Origin: Candidatus Hydrothermarchaeota archaeon
GTDB lineage: Archaea > Hydrothermarchaeota > Hydrothermarchaeia > Hydrothermarchaeales > BMS3B
Assembly: GCA_015521615.1 (NCBI GenBank)
Contig: WANW01000076.1
Coordinates: 1 to 44,697 of the forward strand
Length of the DNA stretch: 44,697 nucleotides
Reading direction: 5' to 3'
The notes under the pieces were generated by a model, which searched no databases, had not been told where the DNA came from, and was given only the letters and a program-made list of their open reading frames with translations. Positions 15,983 through 23,951 of the stretch are shown piece after piece. Position 1 is the stretch's first letter. Each line of letters starts with the position of its first letter. A program made the translations under genes and the position numbers.

Positions 15983-17113
15983 CTACGCCTGGAAAACCGT
16001 CGCCGGGTCCACCCTCTCAAGCTTCCTGATTGGCACCAGCGAGGCAAAGATGCTCATCGCTATGATGGCGACGAAGGATATCACCAGGTTGGAGGTGTTG
16101 ATTTCCACGTAGAACTCTGGAGCAACGGCAGGCACCAGTCTCGCCGCCGCCAGGGAGAGGGCAGCACCGCAGAGAAAACCAAGAATTCCGATGGTAAAGG
16201 CCTGCTCCATCACTATCCTGACCATAAACCCCTCACCGGCACCTATCGCTTTTAGAATTGCATACTCCTTTATCTTCTCCAGTGTTGCGGTGTACAGTGT
16301 GAGACCTATCACCGTAACACCTATGAAGAAGCCTATGAGCACCAGGGGCAGGAGGATAACGCTGAAGCTCTCGTCTATCACCTCCTTGTGGTTGTCTATG
16401 AACTCCTGCTTTGTGAGCACATCCGCCTTTATGCCACGCGCTCTCAGCCTGCTCTCTATGTTGGCGGCGATTTTCTCAGCAAAGAAGGGATTCTCCACCT
16501 CCACCATGTAGTAGTTCAGGAAGTCCCTGGCTCCGAAAATCTCAGCTGCATCCTCCTTTGTTACGAAGGCATAGGAATAGACCAGTACAAAGGTGTCCTT
16601 TGATATGCCCACCACCGTTAGCTCCACACCACCCGCTTTTATCGTATCGCCTATGTCAATGCCCTTCCTCATCGCAAACACCCTGTCCACCACCACTTGC
16701 CCCTTCCTCGGGATTTTCTTCCCCTTTATAACTTCCCAGGGGCCACCGACGCCACTGCTGGTGTCAAAGCCGATGATGAACACCGTCTCCTTGCTTTCTG
16801 AGATCTTGGAGACCTCAGCCATTACCGCTCTGCCTATGAACTCGTGCACCTCCTTGACGCCACCCACCTGCATTATCTCGGTGTCTAGGCCCCTGGGGAG
16901 GAGAGAGTAGGTGTGCCAGGTGTCGTGAATGCCCTCCTGCCCCACCCAGAGGTCCGCTCTGGTCTTCTTCAGATACATGGTGCTCTCAGTGAAAATGCCG
17001 TAGTAAACGCCTATCAGCGTCATTATCAGCATCGTGGCGAAGGCAACACCTCCAACGCTTATCACCAGCCTTCCCCTGTCGTGGAACAGGTTCTTTCTGG
17101 CTATTGAGACCAC
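15983..17113 (-). CDS. MacB/FtsX-like ABC transporter permease
   Basis: This 376-aa permease has the MacB/LolE layout: an N-terminal helix (about 20-40), a large extracytoplasmic domain (about 45-255), then three helices (about 258-280, 305-330, 345-365) of the FtsX fold, ending with RKLERVDPATVFQA. The GTG start immediately follows the stop of the upstream gene, and the SD (AGGAGGAGGTGA) is embedded in that gene's final Arg codons, so translation is tightly coupled. Together with the LolD-type ATPase it should form a mechanotransmission ABC complex acting on a lipid, peptide or protein at the outer face. The substrate is unknown. Confidence 0.92.
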   Translation of the reverse strand: MVSIARKNLFHDRGRLVISVGGVAFATMLIMTLIGVYYGIFTESTMYLKKTRADLWVGQEGIHDTWHTYSLLPRGLDTEIMQVGGVKEVHEFIGRAVMAEVSKISESKETVFIIGFDTSSGVGGPWEVIKGKKIPRKGQVVVDRVFAMRKGIDIGDTIKAGGVELTVVGISKDTFVLVYSYAFVTKEDAAEIFGARDFLNYYMVEVENPFFAEKIAANIESRLRARGIKADVLTKQEFIDNHKEVIDESFSVILLPLVLIGFFIGVTVIGLTLYTATLEKIKEYAILKAIGAGEGFMVRIVMEQAFTIGILGFLCGAALSLAAARLVPAVAPEFYVEINTSNLVISFVAIIAMSIFASLVPIRKLERVDPATVFQA

Positions 17114-18541
17114 TCACCTCCTCCTCCAGAACCACGCGCCTGAGGCTATGAGGATTAGCAGCACCGCTGCAGCTGCTATTTTACTCAGCGGCACACCTCC
17201 GGCAGGGTGGTGCACCTCTATCTGCTTTTCCTCCTCAAACTCCCGACCGAACACGTCCCTGTAAGTAAGCGTGAGGCTTACGTTGTACCTGCTGCTGGCG
17301 CCCCTCTCCGTCACCTCGATTATCTCCTCATCTCCAGCCTCAAGGTCCCCTATGAAGCTCTCCGCCCTTCCATAGGGGGAGCTGGCGAGCGCCACCAGGT
17401 TCTTTGCCGGGGCGTTGCCGGTATTAGCAATGGAGATGAACACCTTCCCCGTCTCTGCCCTGAACAGGGTTGCAACCAGTGATACCTCCCCGGTCACCTC
17501 CACGCCAAAGGTGCGGTTCTCCCTTACTTCCATGCCCGAAGAGTCGTACCTCAGGCTCACGTAGAGGGGGTAGTAACCCGGCTCTGCATCCTCATTCACC
17601 AGCACGCTGAAGGAGATTTTACTGCTCTCTCCAGCACCTATTGAGCTGAGGAACTCTGAGCTGGACGAAGCCGGAAACAGCACCTCGCTGCTCCAGCTCA
17701 GCAGCACATTTCTGAGCTCCTCATCGCCTTCGTTGGACAGGCTGAAAAGGAGTCTCCCGGCCCCGCCGGTTTTCAGCGCCTCGGGCTTGAGGGTTACCCT
17801 TAGGTAGTCCTCCTCCCGGCTCCTGACCTCAAGACCCAGGGTGTGGTTCTCGCTCCTCAAGTTGCCTGTTGAGTCGTAGTAGGTGACCGAAAACTTCAAA
17901 ATCGCCGTTCCGGTGCTTCCGGCTCGCACGCTTAGGGGTACCTTCAGCGTGGCTCCAGAGCCGAGGCGGCGTATAAAGATGCTGGAGGAGCTACCGACGG
18001 GCACAACACCCTCACCGCTCCAAGATATATGCAGGTCGCGAAGCTCACCGCCGGGGTTGTGAATTTTAAGCGTAACATTCTCTGTTTTCTCAGCCTCAAT
18101 TTCAGCAGTCGAAAGGCTGAGCTGCAGGAAGCTTTCTTCAGTAACCTCGAGGGGGATGTCATACCTTATGCTGCTGGTTTTGCCTATGTAGTTGGCACTC
18201 AGAAAGATTTTAACCACATAGAACCCCGGGACAGTGCCCTCGGGCACTCTGAACCTGAGCACCACCTGCTTCACATCCCCTGGATACAGGGCACCAAGCC
18301 TTGTGCTAAAGCCATAAACTTCGAGCGGAGCATCAGCTTCCACGCGAGTCAGGTAAAGATAGCTTATTGTCTCAGTGCCTGGATTTGTGATTTTTAGCTG
18401 TATATAACCCGAGGTTCCTGGCTTTATAACCTCCGGCAGGGTTGAATATTCCACATAAATCTTCTCTGACAGCTCTGCATTTACAGTAAAGCTGAGGAGA
18501 ATTACGGCGACGATTGTCCAGACTATTTTTAAAGATGGCAT
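17114..18541 (-). CDS. secreted NEW3/CARDB-like surface protein with C-terminal anchor
   Basis: I take the ATG at 18541 (MPSLKIVWTIV), which has an AGGGGA SD 6 nt upstream; the track extends to a GTG ten codons earlier. The 475-aa product has a signal peptide ending near VNAEL. Three to four tandem Ig-like domains of the NEW3/CARDB type follow, with repeated motifs such as VTLKIHNPGGE, LLFSLSNEGDEE and VFISIANTGNAP. A C-terminal membrane helix (LSKIAAAAVLLILI) ends in FWRRR. COG1361-like proteins of this kind commonly precede MacB-like permeases in archaea. It likely acts as the extracellular adaptor of the following ABC pair. Fold is confident; role is inferred from operon. Confidence 0.85.
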   Translation of the reverse strand: MPSLKIVWTIVAVILLSFTVNAELSEKIYVEYSTLPEVIKPGTSGYIQLKITNPGTETISYLYLTRVEADAPLEVYGFSTRLGALYPGDVKQVVLRFRVPEGTVPGFYVVKIFLSANYIGKTSSIRYDIPLEVTEESFLQLSLSTAEIEAEKTENVTLKIHNPGGELRDLHISWSGEGVVPVGSSSSIFIRRLGSGATLKVPLSVRAGSTGTAILKFSVTYYDSTGNLRSENHTLGLEVRSREEDYLRVTLKPEALKTGGAGRLLFSLSNEGDEELRNVLLSWSSEVLFPASSSSEFLSSIGAGESSKISFSVLVNEDAEPGYYPLYVSLRYDSSGMEVRENRTFGVEVTGEVSLVATLFRAETGKVFISIANTGNAPAKNLVALASSPYGRAESFIGDLEAGDEEIIEVTERGASSRYNVSLTLTYRDVFGREFEEEKQIEVHHPAGGVPLSKIAAAAVLLILIASGAWFWRRR

Positions 18542-18804
18542 ACATCTTCCCCTATATTTCTCATAACGCACAACTTACCTCGAGATTAACTTAAATTGAT
18601 TCTAACTAATAATCTTTATTATTTACACAATGTAAAGTGCGCATTTTTGCTAAATTTAAAAATAAAAATTGGAAATATCTCCATTTCTGAGAATTTCATC
18701 TGCCCTGAAGGCATCCATTATTACATCTGTATAAAAAAACTGTACAAAATTTCCATTTTGAAATGCGAAAAGAATATATGCATACATTTTGATAAAATAT
18801 TTAG
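18542..18804. promoter_or_regulatory. AT-rich divergent spacer with a leaderless-type promoter
   Basis: This 263-nt, very AT-rich spacer lies between the surface-protein operon and the FAD oxidoreductase gene. Plus-strand aagaatatatgcatac places a TATA-like box about 27-33 nt before the ATG at 18805, which has no SD, suggesting a leaderless mRNA. No gene is seen here; the plus track ORF 18596-18808 is low-complexity AT sequence. Confidence 0.45.
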
Positions 18805-19917
18805 ATGAACGAGTATGATGTGATAATTGTCGGCGGGAGTTTTGCGGGTCTGGCAACGGCATATTTTACTCAGGCGGAAAATCTGCTGATTATAGAAAAA
18901 GAAAAGGAAATCGGGGCAAGGCAGAGGTCGACCTGCGGTGCACCTGTGGATTGGGTCAGAAGGTTGGGCGCTGAGAGAAGCATCCTCAGAACCTTTGACA
19001 CCATCACCATTCACTCCCCAAACGGTAGGGAGCTGATAATTGACCTCCCGATGCCCTACTGTACCATAGACTACAGGACCTTCTGCGCCTCGGTAGCAGA
19101 GCACCTGAAGAACGCCGAGATAAGGACCGGCACGGAGGTTACCGGTGTCGAAGCCGGAGACCCGGGAAAAGTGCTGTGCGGTCATGAGGCATACTCCTCA
19201 GGGCTTATCGTGGATGCCAGCGGCTGGCGTGCCGCTGTAGCTTCGCACCTTAAGCATGGGTATGCCCACCTTCCACGGAGAATTGCAGGCCTTGAAACGG
19301 TGGCTGAATACGACGCAGATTCCATCCACATCTACTTTGGAAATAAGCTGATTCCCGGAGGTTATGCGTGGGTTTTCCCGCTGACAGGTGGCCTATCCCG
19401 GGTTGGCCTTGGCAGTCTTAAAAAAGTCAACCTTATGGATTTGAACAGGAGGTTTTTAGATTTCCTTGGCATAGAGCACTTTGAGGCTGAGCACCACGGT
19501 GGAATCATCCCCTGCCTGGGCATGCGGGATCCTGTCGTTGGGGACATATTTGTCGTGGGCGATGCCGCGGGACAGGTTCTGCCCGGGACAGCGGAGGGTA
19601 TAAGAAAGGCGTTCATCTACGCAGAGGTGCTCGGAGGTCTTATTTCGAGAGTTCTAAAGGGGGAGCTTGAGCGCAGCAGAGCTCTTGAAATATACCGACA
19701 GGAGGTGCTGAGGTCAAAGAAATTCTATGATATTATGCTCACCATCCAGAATATAGCGTACAATGCCCCCGACTGGGTACTGGAGAGGGTGATAGGGAAG
19801 GTTAAATCGGACAGGTCTATTCTTAAGCGCCTTTTAAGGGTGTATTTTGAGGAAGACTCGGGCCACGCAAACATGAACAGCCTCTTAGCCTCGCTGAAGC
19901 ATATACTAAAGCGCTGA
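18805..19917 (+). CDS. FAD-dependent oxidoreductase, geranylgeranyl reductase family
   Basis: This 370-aa flavoprotein begins with a dinucleotide-binding motif (DVIIVGGSFAGLATAYF, about 5-21) and an acidic residue in LLIIEKEKEIG. The CGAPVDWV segment and the C-terminal FAD motif GDAAGQVLPGTAEGI are characteristic of the geranylgeranyl reductase/archaeal digeranylgeranylglycerophospholipid reductase family. These enzymes saturate isoprenoid double bonds in membrane lipids or quinones. Length is somewhat below the usual 390-410 aa. It stands alone, and its neighbour pscS is convergent 6 nt away. The exact substrate is not determinable, so I give no gene symbol. Confidence 0.8.
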   Translation: MNEYDVIIVGGSFAGLATAYFTQAENLLIIEKEKEIGARQRSTCGAPVDWVRRLGAERSILRTFDTITIHSPNGRELIIDLPMPYCTIDYRTFCASVAEHLKNAEIRTGTEVTGVEAGDPGKVLCGHEAYSSGLIVDASGWRAAVASHLKHGYAHLPRRIAGLETVAEYDADSIHIYFGNKLIPGGYAWVFPLTGGLSRVGLGSLKKVNLMDLNRRFLDFLGIEHFEAEHHGGIIPCLGMRDPVVGDIFVVGDAAGQVLPGTAEGIRKAFIYAEVLGGLISRVLKGELERSRALEIYRQEVLRSKKFYDIMLTIQNIAYNAPDWVLERVIGKVKSDRSILKRLLRVYFEEDSGHANMNSLLASLKHILKR

Positions 19918-19923
19918 GGAATT

Positions 19924-21096
19924 CTACAGCTTCTCCCTCAGGGAGGCTATCTCCTCAAAGGCGGCAAGTACGCGCTCGCGCTCTTCGTCGCTCAGGCCGT
20001 AGACGCTCAGCTTTATGTGCTTGCTCAGCCCCTTGTGCAGCCCCACAATGCGGCGCTTGAGCATCTCCTCAGCCAGGAAGAAGCCCTTCCGCTTGTGCTT
20101 CTTTGAAATCTCCCAGAAGAGCGGCGTCTCAAAGTGGAGCAGGTGGTGGCGCTTGGGGCGCTCCCCAAGGAGCATTATGTCGCCTCCGCCTATGTCTTCA
20201 AGCTTATCAACAAAGTCGTTAATCTTCTTAAGTTCATCCTCCCAGCGCTTTACGCGCGCCTTAACGTAGTCGAAGCTCAGCATCGCAGAGATTAAGGGTA
20301 TACCTCCCACGCTGCAACCGAAGACATTGGGAATCTTCTTGCCAAACACCCTGCCAGTCCACTCTGCCTTTGACTTTGAGGTTGCAAAGGCACGTTTGCT
20401 CCACTCATAGGTGGTGACCATGAAGCCAAGCGGCGCTAGGGAGGCCATGCTCTTGTGGGCACTCACAGTGAGAAAGTCGGCGCGCATTTTCTTCATGTCC
20501 ACAGGGGCGACGCCAGCGGTGTAGGCGGCATTCACCATGAAGGGTATCTCCAGGTCTTCGCACAGCTTACCCAGCTCCTCCACCGGCTCAATGTTGCCGA
20601 AGTAGGGGTCCGCGTGTGTCGCAACCACGAGCGCTGGCCTGCCCACCTCCTCAATCTTCTCCTGAAATGCCTCAACTGTAACCTTATACTCCGGGTAGCC
20701 CGTGTGCGGGGGCTCGACCACGCGCAGGCCCACCATCTCCGCCGCTATGTTGGTGGAGTAGTGCGAATTCGGGTCCACCACAACCACTGGCTCCAGGTTC
20801 TCCTCCTTTACGTATTCTGCGATGGTCTTCATAACCACGTACTGCGCCGCCCTGCACCCGAAGGTGTGCTCCGCCTCGTCGCCGCCAAAGAATTCTGCCA
20901 CCTGCTTCAGAAACTTCCTCACAGGAGGCTTCGTGATAAGGCTGCTTCTCCCCTCTATGCAGTCGTGGCATACCGAGTAGCCTATCTCAAGCCAGCCGTC
21001 CTGGCAGAGCTGCTCCTGCACTTCCTGCGGGAGTATGCCACCGCGCATCAGCGGGTTTATCACCACGTAGTCCTTGTAACGATTAACAAACTTCAA
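19924..21096 (-). CDS. pscS: O-phosphoseryl-tRNA:Cys-tRNA synthase (SepCysS)
   Basis: This 390-aa PLP enzyme converts Sep-tRNA(Cys) to Cys-tRNA(Cys), the second step of the tRNA-dependent cysteine pathway. The N-terminus NPLMRGGILPQEVQ and C43-H-D-C46 match the family. The Schiff-base lysine is K215 in SAHKSMA, and the third essential-type cysteine is C261 (NVFGCSVGG). The EHTFGCRAAQ segment binds the cofactor region. SepRS is not in this window but must exist for the enzyme to have substrate. A canonical CysRS gene lies at 37.2 kb, so the genome appears to carry both routes. An AAGGAAGGTGAAAG SD precedes the ATG. Identification is secure. Confidence 0.95.
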   Translation of the reverse strand: MKFVNRYKDYVVINPLMRGGILPQEVQEQLCQDGWLEIGYSVCHDCIEGRSSLITKPPVRKFLKQVAEFFGGDEAEHTFGCRAAQYVVMKTIAEYVKEENLEPVVVVDPNSHYSTNIAAEMVGLRVVEPPHTGYPEYKVTVEAFQEKIEEVGRPALVVATHADPYFGNIEPVEELGKLCEDLEIPFMVNAAYTAGVAPVDMKKMRADFLTVSAHKSMASLAPLGFMVTTYEWSKRAFATSKSKAEWTGRVFGKKIPNVFGCSVGGIPLISAMLSFDYVKARVKRWEDELKKINDFVDKLEDIGGGDIMLLGERPKRHHLLHFETPLFWEISKKHKRKGFFLAEEMLKRRIVGLHKGLSKHIKLSVYGLSDEERERVLAAFEEIASLREKL

Positions 21097-21201
21097 GCTT
21101 TCACCTTCCTTCTGGAGGAGTGTTAACCTTGTAAATTTATCCGGTGCGTAACTCTTTATTAAAATGAGGTGTTAGATAAAGATTTTCCGGCCCTTTGTGA
21201 G

Positions 21202-21523
21202 CTAGGCAACCAGTTCCGGGTAGCTTGGATAGTCCGGCATTGAACGGAAGTGCTCATCTACCGCCGCCATCACCGCAAGCACCACATCCTCCCTCCAGTG
21301 GCGGGCAACAACCTGCACCACGCCCACGGGTAAGCCAGTGCTCTACTCACCGGGGCGCACTCGCGTGGCAGCCACCACTCCGGCGGGTGCTCACCACTGC
21401 GTTGAGCTGAGGGTTAACCTCTTCAATACGCTGGATGTGTGCCTCAACAACCTCAACAGCACTCAATTCCCCGGATTTGATTCAGTTTACAATTTCAACG
21501 GCGCCAAGTTTGGTTATTTTCAA
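21202..21523 (-). pseudogene. amidase-family pseudogene (internal deletion and premature stop)
   Basis: Translated on the minus strand, this region contains both ends of an amidase-signature protein. The N-terminal part reads LKITKLGAVEIVN, then an in-frame TGA, then IKSGELSAVEVVEAHIQ and RIEEVNPQLNAVV. A junction follows, and in another frame STGLPVGVVQVVARHWRED runs on to SMPDYPSYPELVA and a stop. These match the first 45 or so and the last 50 or so residues of amidases. The roughly 350-residue middle with the Ser-Ser-Lys catalytic region is absent. Its TATA-like TTTATATAAA is still present upstream (21553-21566). The gene is clearly dead by internal deletion plus a nonsense mutation. It may once have acted on small amides. 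Confidence 0.85.
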
Positions 21524-21552
21524 TTATTCCACTCCATTTTTAACAGTGATTC

Positions 21553-21613
21553 TCTTTTTATATAAACCTTTTGAGTGAAAGGTGGAAGAAACCGCAGTCG
21601 TTACTTTTAAATA
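21553..21613. promoter_or_regulatory. two TATA boxes serving divergent genes
   Basis: tttttatataaacc (about 21555-21567) reads as a TATA box about 25-35 nt upstream of the amidase pseudogene starts on the minus strand. cttttaaatacc (about 21604-21613) lies about 27 nt before the ATG at 21636 on the plus strand, where no SD is present. This argues for a leaderless transferase mRNA and for that ATG instead of the GTG at 21582. Confidence 0.55.
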
Positions 21614-21635
21614 CCTCACTTCCGACTCTACCACC

Positions 21636-22634
21636 ATGGACTTGGGGGTCGCAGCTGGCTTATTTGTCATCAGCTTTTTCACCACGCTGATAGCACTGCC
21701 AAAGTGGATACACCGCGCGAGGAGCACCGGTTTCGTGGGGAGGGATGTGCATAAGCAGGATAAAAGGGAGGTTGCAGAGATGGGGGGTATAACCGTCGTA
21801 TTTGGGGTGCTCCTTGCGCTGCTTGTGATGATCGCCATTGAAACCTTCTACTATGGGGACGGTTCTATAATAGAGTTGCTTGCCGCCACGCTGAGCCTGC
21901 TTATAGCCGCGTTAATAGGCATGGTGGACGACATGCTCGGCTGGAGGATAGGGCTTAGGCAGAGTGAAAAGGTGCTTCTCACGTTTATGGTGCCCATCCC
22001 AATAATGGTGGTCAATGCCGGGCATGCGATGATGACCTTCCCCTTTTTAGGACAGGTGGAGCTGGGCCTGCTCTACCCCCTGCTGATTGTGCCTGTAGGA
22101 ATAATCGGCGCCACCAACGCCTTCAATATGCTCGCTGGCTACAATGGCCTGGAAGCGCTGCAGGGGATTGCGATATTCTCCACGCTGGCATACCTATCAT
22201 GGGAGGTCAATGCCTTCGACGCCTTTTTAATCTCCGCATGCATCGTCGGAGCGCTGCTAGCCTTCCTGATATTCAACCGCTACCCATCAAAGGTGTTTCC
22301 CGGTGATGTTTTCACCTACTTCGCAGGTGCGGGTGTTGCGATAGTGGCTATTCTGGGAAACATAGAGAGGTTTGCTGCAATGCTGTTTACGCTGTACTAC
22401 ATTGAGCTGGTGCTCAAGGCGAGGGGGAGATTTAAACCCGAGTGGCCGGCGCGGGTGCTGGGGGACGGCTCCCTGGCTGTGAAGAGCAGAATCTACAGTG
22501 TGCCCCACCTTGCAATCACATTACTCAGAAAGATGAAGGGGAAAGCCTATGAATATGAGGTTGTGGCGACTGTGCTGCTCTTCCAGCTTGTCATAGCCGT
22601 TGTAACCATAGCCACGTTTAAGAAGTGGATTTAG
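21636..22634 (+). CDS. UDP-GlcNAc:dolichyl-phosphate GlcNAc-1-P transferase (GPT/MraY-WecA family)
   Basis: I start at ATG 21636 (MDLGVAAGLFVISFF, 332 aa) because a TATA box is correctly spaced for a leaderless transcript; the track uses GTG 21582. This polytopic enzyme of about ten helices transfers a sugar-1-phosphate to a polyprenyl/dolichyl phosphate carrier at the cytoplasmic face, the first step of N-glycan or surface glycan assembly. The catalytic region has MVDDMLGWRIG with Asp98-Asp99. The archaeal/eukaryal GPT signature is NAFNMLAGYNGLE (161-173), and the HKQDKREVAEMGG loop is typical. Its stop abuts the convergent aspS stop. Donor sugar is inferred from family. Confidence 0.9.
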   Translation: MDLGVAAGLFVISFFTTLIALPKWIHRARSTGFVGRDVHKQDKREVAEMGGITVVFGVLLALLVMIAIETFYYGDGSIIELLAATLSLLIAALIGMVDDMLGWRIGLRQSEKVLLTFMVPIPIMVVNAGHAMMTFPFLGQVELGLLYPLLIVPVGIIGATNAFNMLAGYNGLEALQGIAIFSTLAYLSWEVNAFDAFLISACIVGALLAFLIFNRYPSKVFPGDVFTYFAGAGVAIVAILGNIERFAAMLFTLYYIELVLKARGRFKPEWPARVLGDGSLAVKSRIYSVPHLAITLLRKMKGKAYEYEVVATVLLFQLVIAVVTIATFKKWI

Positions 22635-23951
22635 CTACGGTTCAAGGCGGTGCCTGTCACGCGGGAAGAGCACCGCCTCCCGTATATTTGGCAGGTCTAG
22701 AAGGAGCATGAGGAAGCGCTCTATGCCCATGCCAAAGCCTCCGTGGGGGGGCATCCCGTACTTAAACGCCTCCAGATAGCTGGAGAAGCTCTCCACGCGG
22801 AGCCCCTTTGCCTTTATGCGTTCCACGAGGAGATCATAGTCGTGGATACGCTGTGAGCCCGAGATTACCTCCCTGCCCTTGAACTCAAGGTCGAAGCTGG
22901 CGCTCAGCTTTGGGTCATCGCTGTCCGGCATGGTGTAGAAGGGTTTTGCGTCGAGGGGGAAGCGGGTGACAAAGTACAGCTCGTGCCCTTGCTGGAGCAT
23001 TATCTCGCCCAGCTTCTTCTCAGCTTCGGTGGTTAAATCCTCGCCGAAGGGCAGCTTTAAGTTCGCCTCTTCCTCAAGCAGTGAGAGCACCTCCTCATAG
23101 CTCAGCCTGGGGAAGTGCTCCGGAGGCTCTTTGAGCTCCACGCCCAGAAGCTCCAGCTCCTCTCTGCAGTGTTCCCTTACCTCGAGTATCATGGCGCGGA
23201 TGAGACCTTCGATGACCTCGAGAACGTCCTCGTAGCTGGAGATGAAGGCAAGCTCACAATCGACAGCGGTAATTTCATTAAGGTGCCAGATGGTGTCGTG
23301 CTCTTCAGCACGGAAGTAGGTGGCTATTTCAAACACGCGGTCTAAGCCAGAGCCCATGAGCATCTGCTTGTACAGCTGCGGGCTCTGGGCGAGGAAGGCC
23401 TCGCGCTCGAAGTAGCTTATCGGGAAGAGCTCCGTGCCGCCCTCGCTGGCGGTGGAGATTATTCGGGGAGTGTGCACCTCGATGAAGCCCCTGCTGAGAA
23501 GGTGCTCCCTCGCCGCCTTCAGGGCACGGCTCCTTATCTTGAAGATCGCCGCCACGCTTGGCCTGCGCAGGTCGAGCACGCGGTGGTCCAGGCGGGTGTC
23601 CAGATTGGCGGGAACCTTGCCCGTAGGATCGAGAGGCAGAGGCGAGGCGGCGCTGCTCAGCACCTCTATCCGCGAGGGTATGATCTCAACTCCTCCCGGA
23701 GCTTTATCCATTGCCTGGAGTTTGCCCCTGACCACGACTACGCTCTCCTTGCTCACCCCCTTGGCAAGGTCGAAGACCTCTGCGGGGACGAACTTCTTGG
23801 GCAGGGTTACCTGCACTATTCCTGAGCGGTCTCTGATGAGGAGGAAGAGGAGCCCGCCCAGCTTGCGCTTTTCATGCACCCAGCCTGCGATGCTTACCTC
23901 CTCTCCGTCCTTCTCAGGAGAAAGCTCATCCGAATAAACGCGCTCAATCAT
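22635..23951 (-). CDS. aspS: aspartyl-tRNA synthetase, archaeal type, likely non-discriminating
   Basis: This 438-aa class II synthetase has the N-terminal OB anticodon-binding domain (about 1-105) and the class II catalytic core. Motif 2 is FRAEEHDTIWHLNE and motif 3 is GFGMGIERFLM; SGSQRIHDYD is also typical. At the two positions known from archaeal AspRS work to separate tRNA specificity, it has His26 (GWVHEKRKLGG) and Pro85 (KAPGG). These are the residues of non-discriminating enzymes that also charge tRNA(Asn). If so, Asp-tRNA(Asn) must be amidated by a GatCAB encoded elsewhere. It starts 8 nt inside the end of hisD and is probably co-transcribed. Enzyme identity is secure; specificity is inference. 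Confidence 0.95.
   Translation of the reverse strand: MIERVYSDELSPEKDGEEVSIAGWVHEKRKLGGLLFLLIRDRSGIVQVTLPKKFVPAEVFDLAKGVSKESVVVVRGKLQAMDKAPGGVEIIPSRIEVLSSAASPLPLDPTGKVPANLDTRLDHRVLDLRRPSVAAIFKIRSRALKAAREHLLSRGFIEVHTPRIISTASEGGTELFPISYFEREAFLAQSPQLYKQMLMGSGLDRVFEIATYFRAEEHDTIWHLNEITAVDCELAFISSYEDVLEVIEGLIRAMILEVREHCREELELLGVELKEPPEHFPRLSYEEVLSLLEEEANLKLPFGEDLTTEAEKKLGEIMLQQGHELYFVTRFPLDAKPFYTMPDSDDPKLSASFDLEFKGREVISGSQRIHDYDLLVERIKAKGLRVESFSSYLEAFKYGMPPHGGFGMGIERFLMLLLDLPNIREAVLFPRDRHRLEP

Noticed and set aside
18596-18808. 70-aa plus-strand ORF before the FAD oxidoreductase
   Set aside because: It is low-complexity AT sequence that overlaps the promoter of the next gene.
20455-21126. 223-aa plus-strand ORF
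   Set aside because: It is antisense to pscS and carries no motif; SepCysS is certain.
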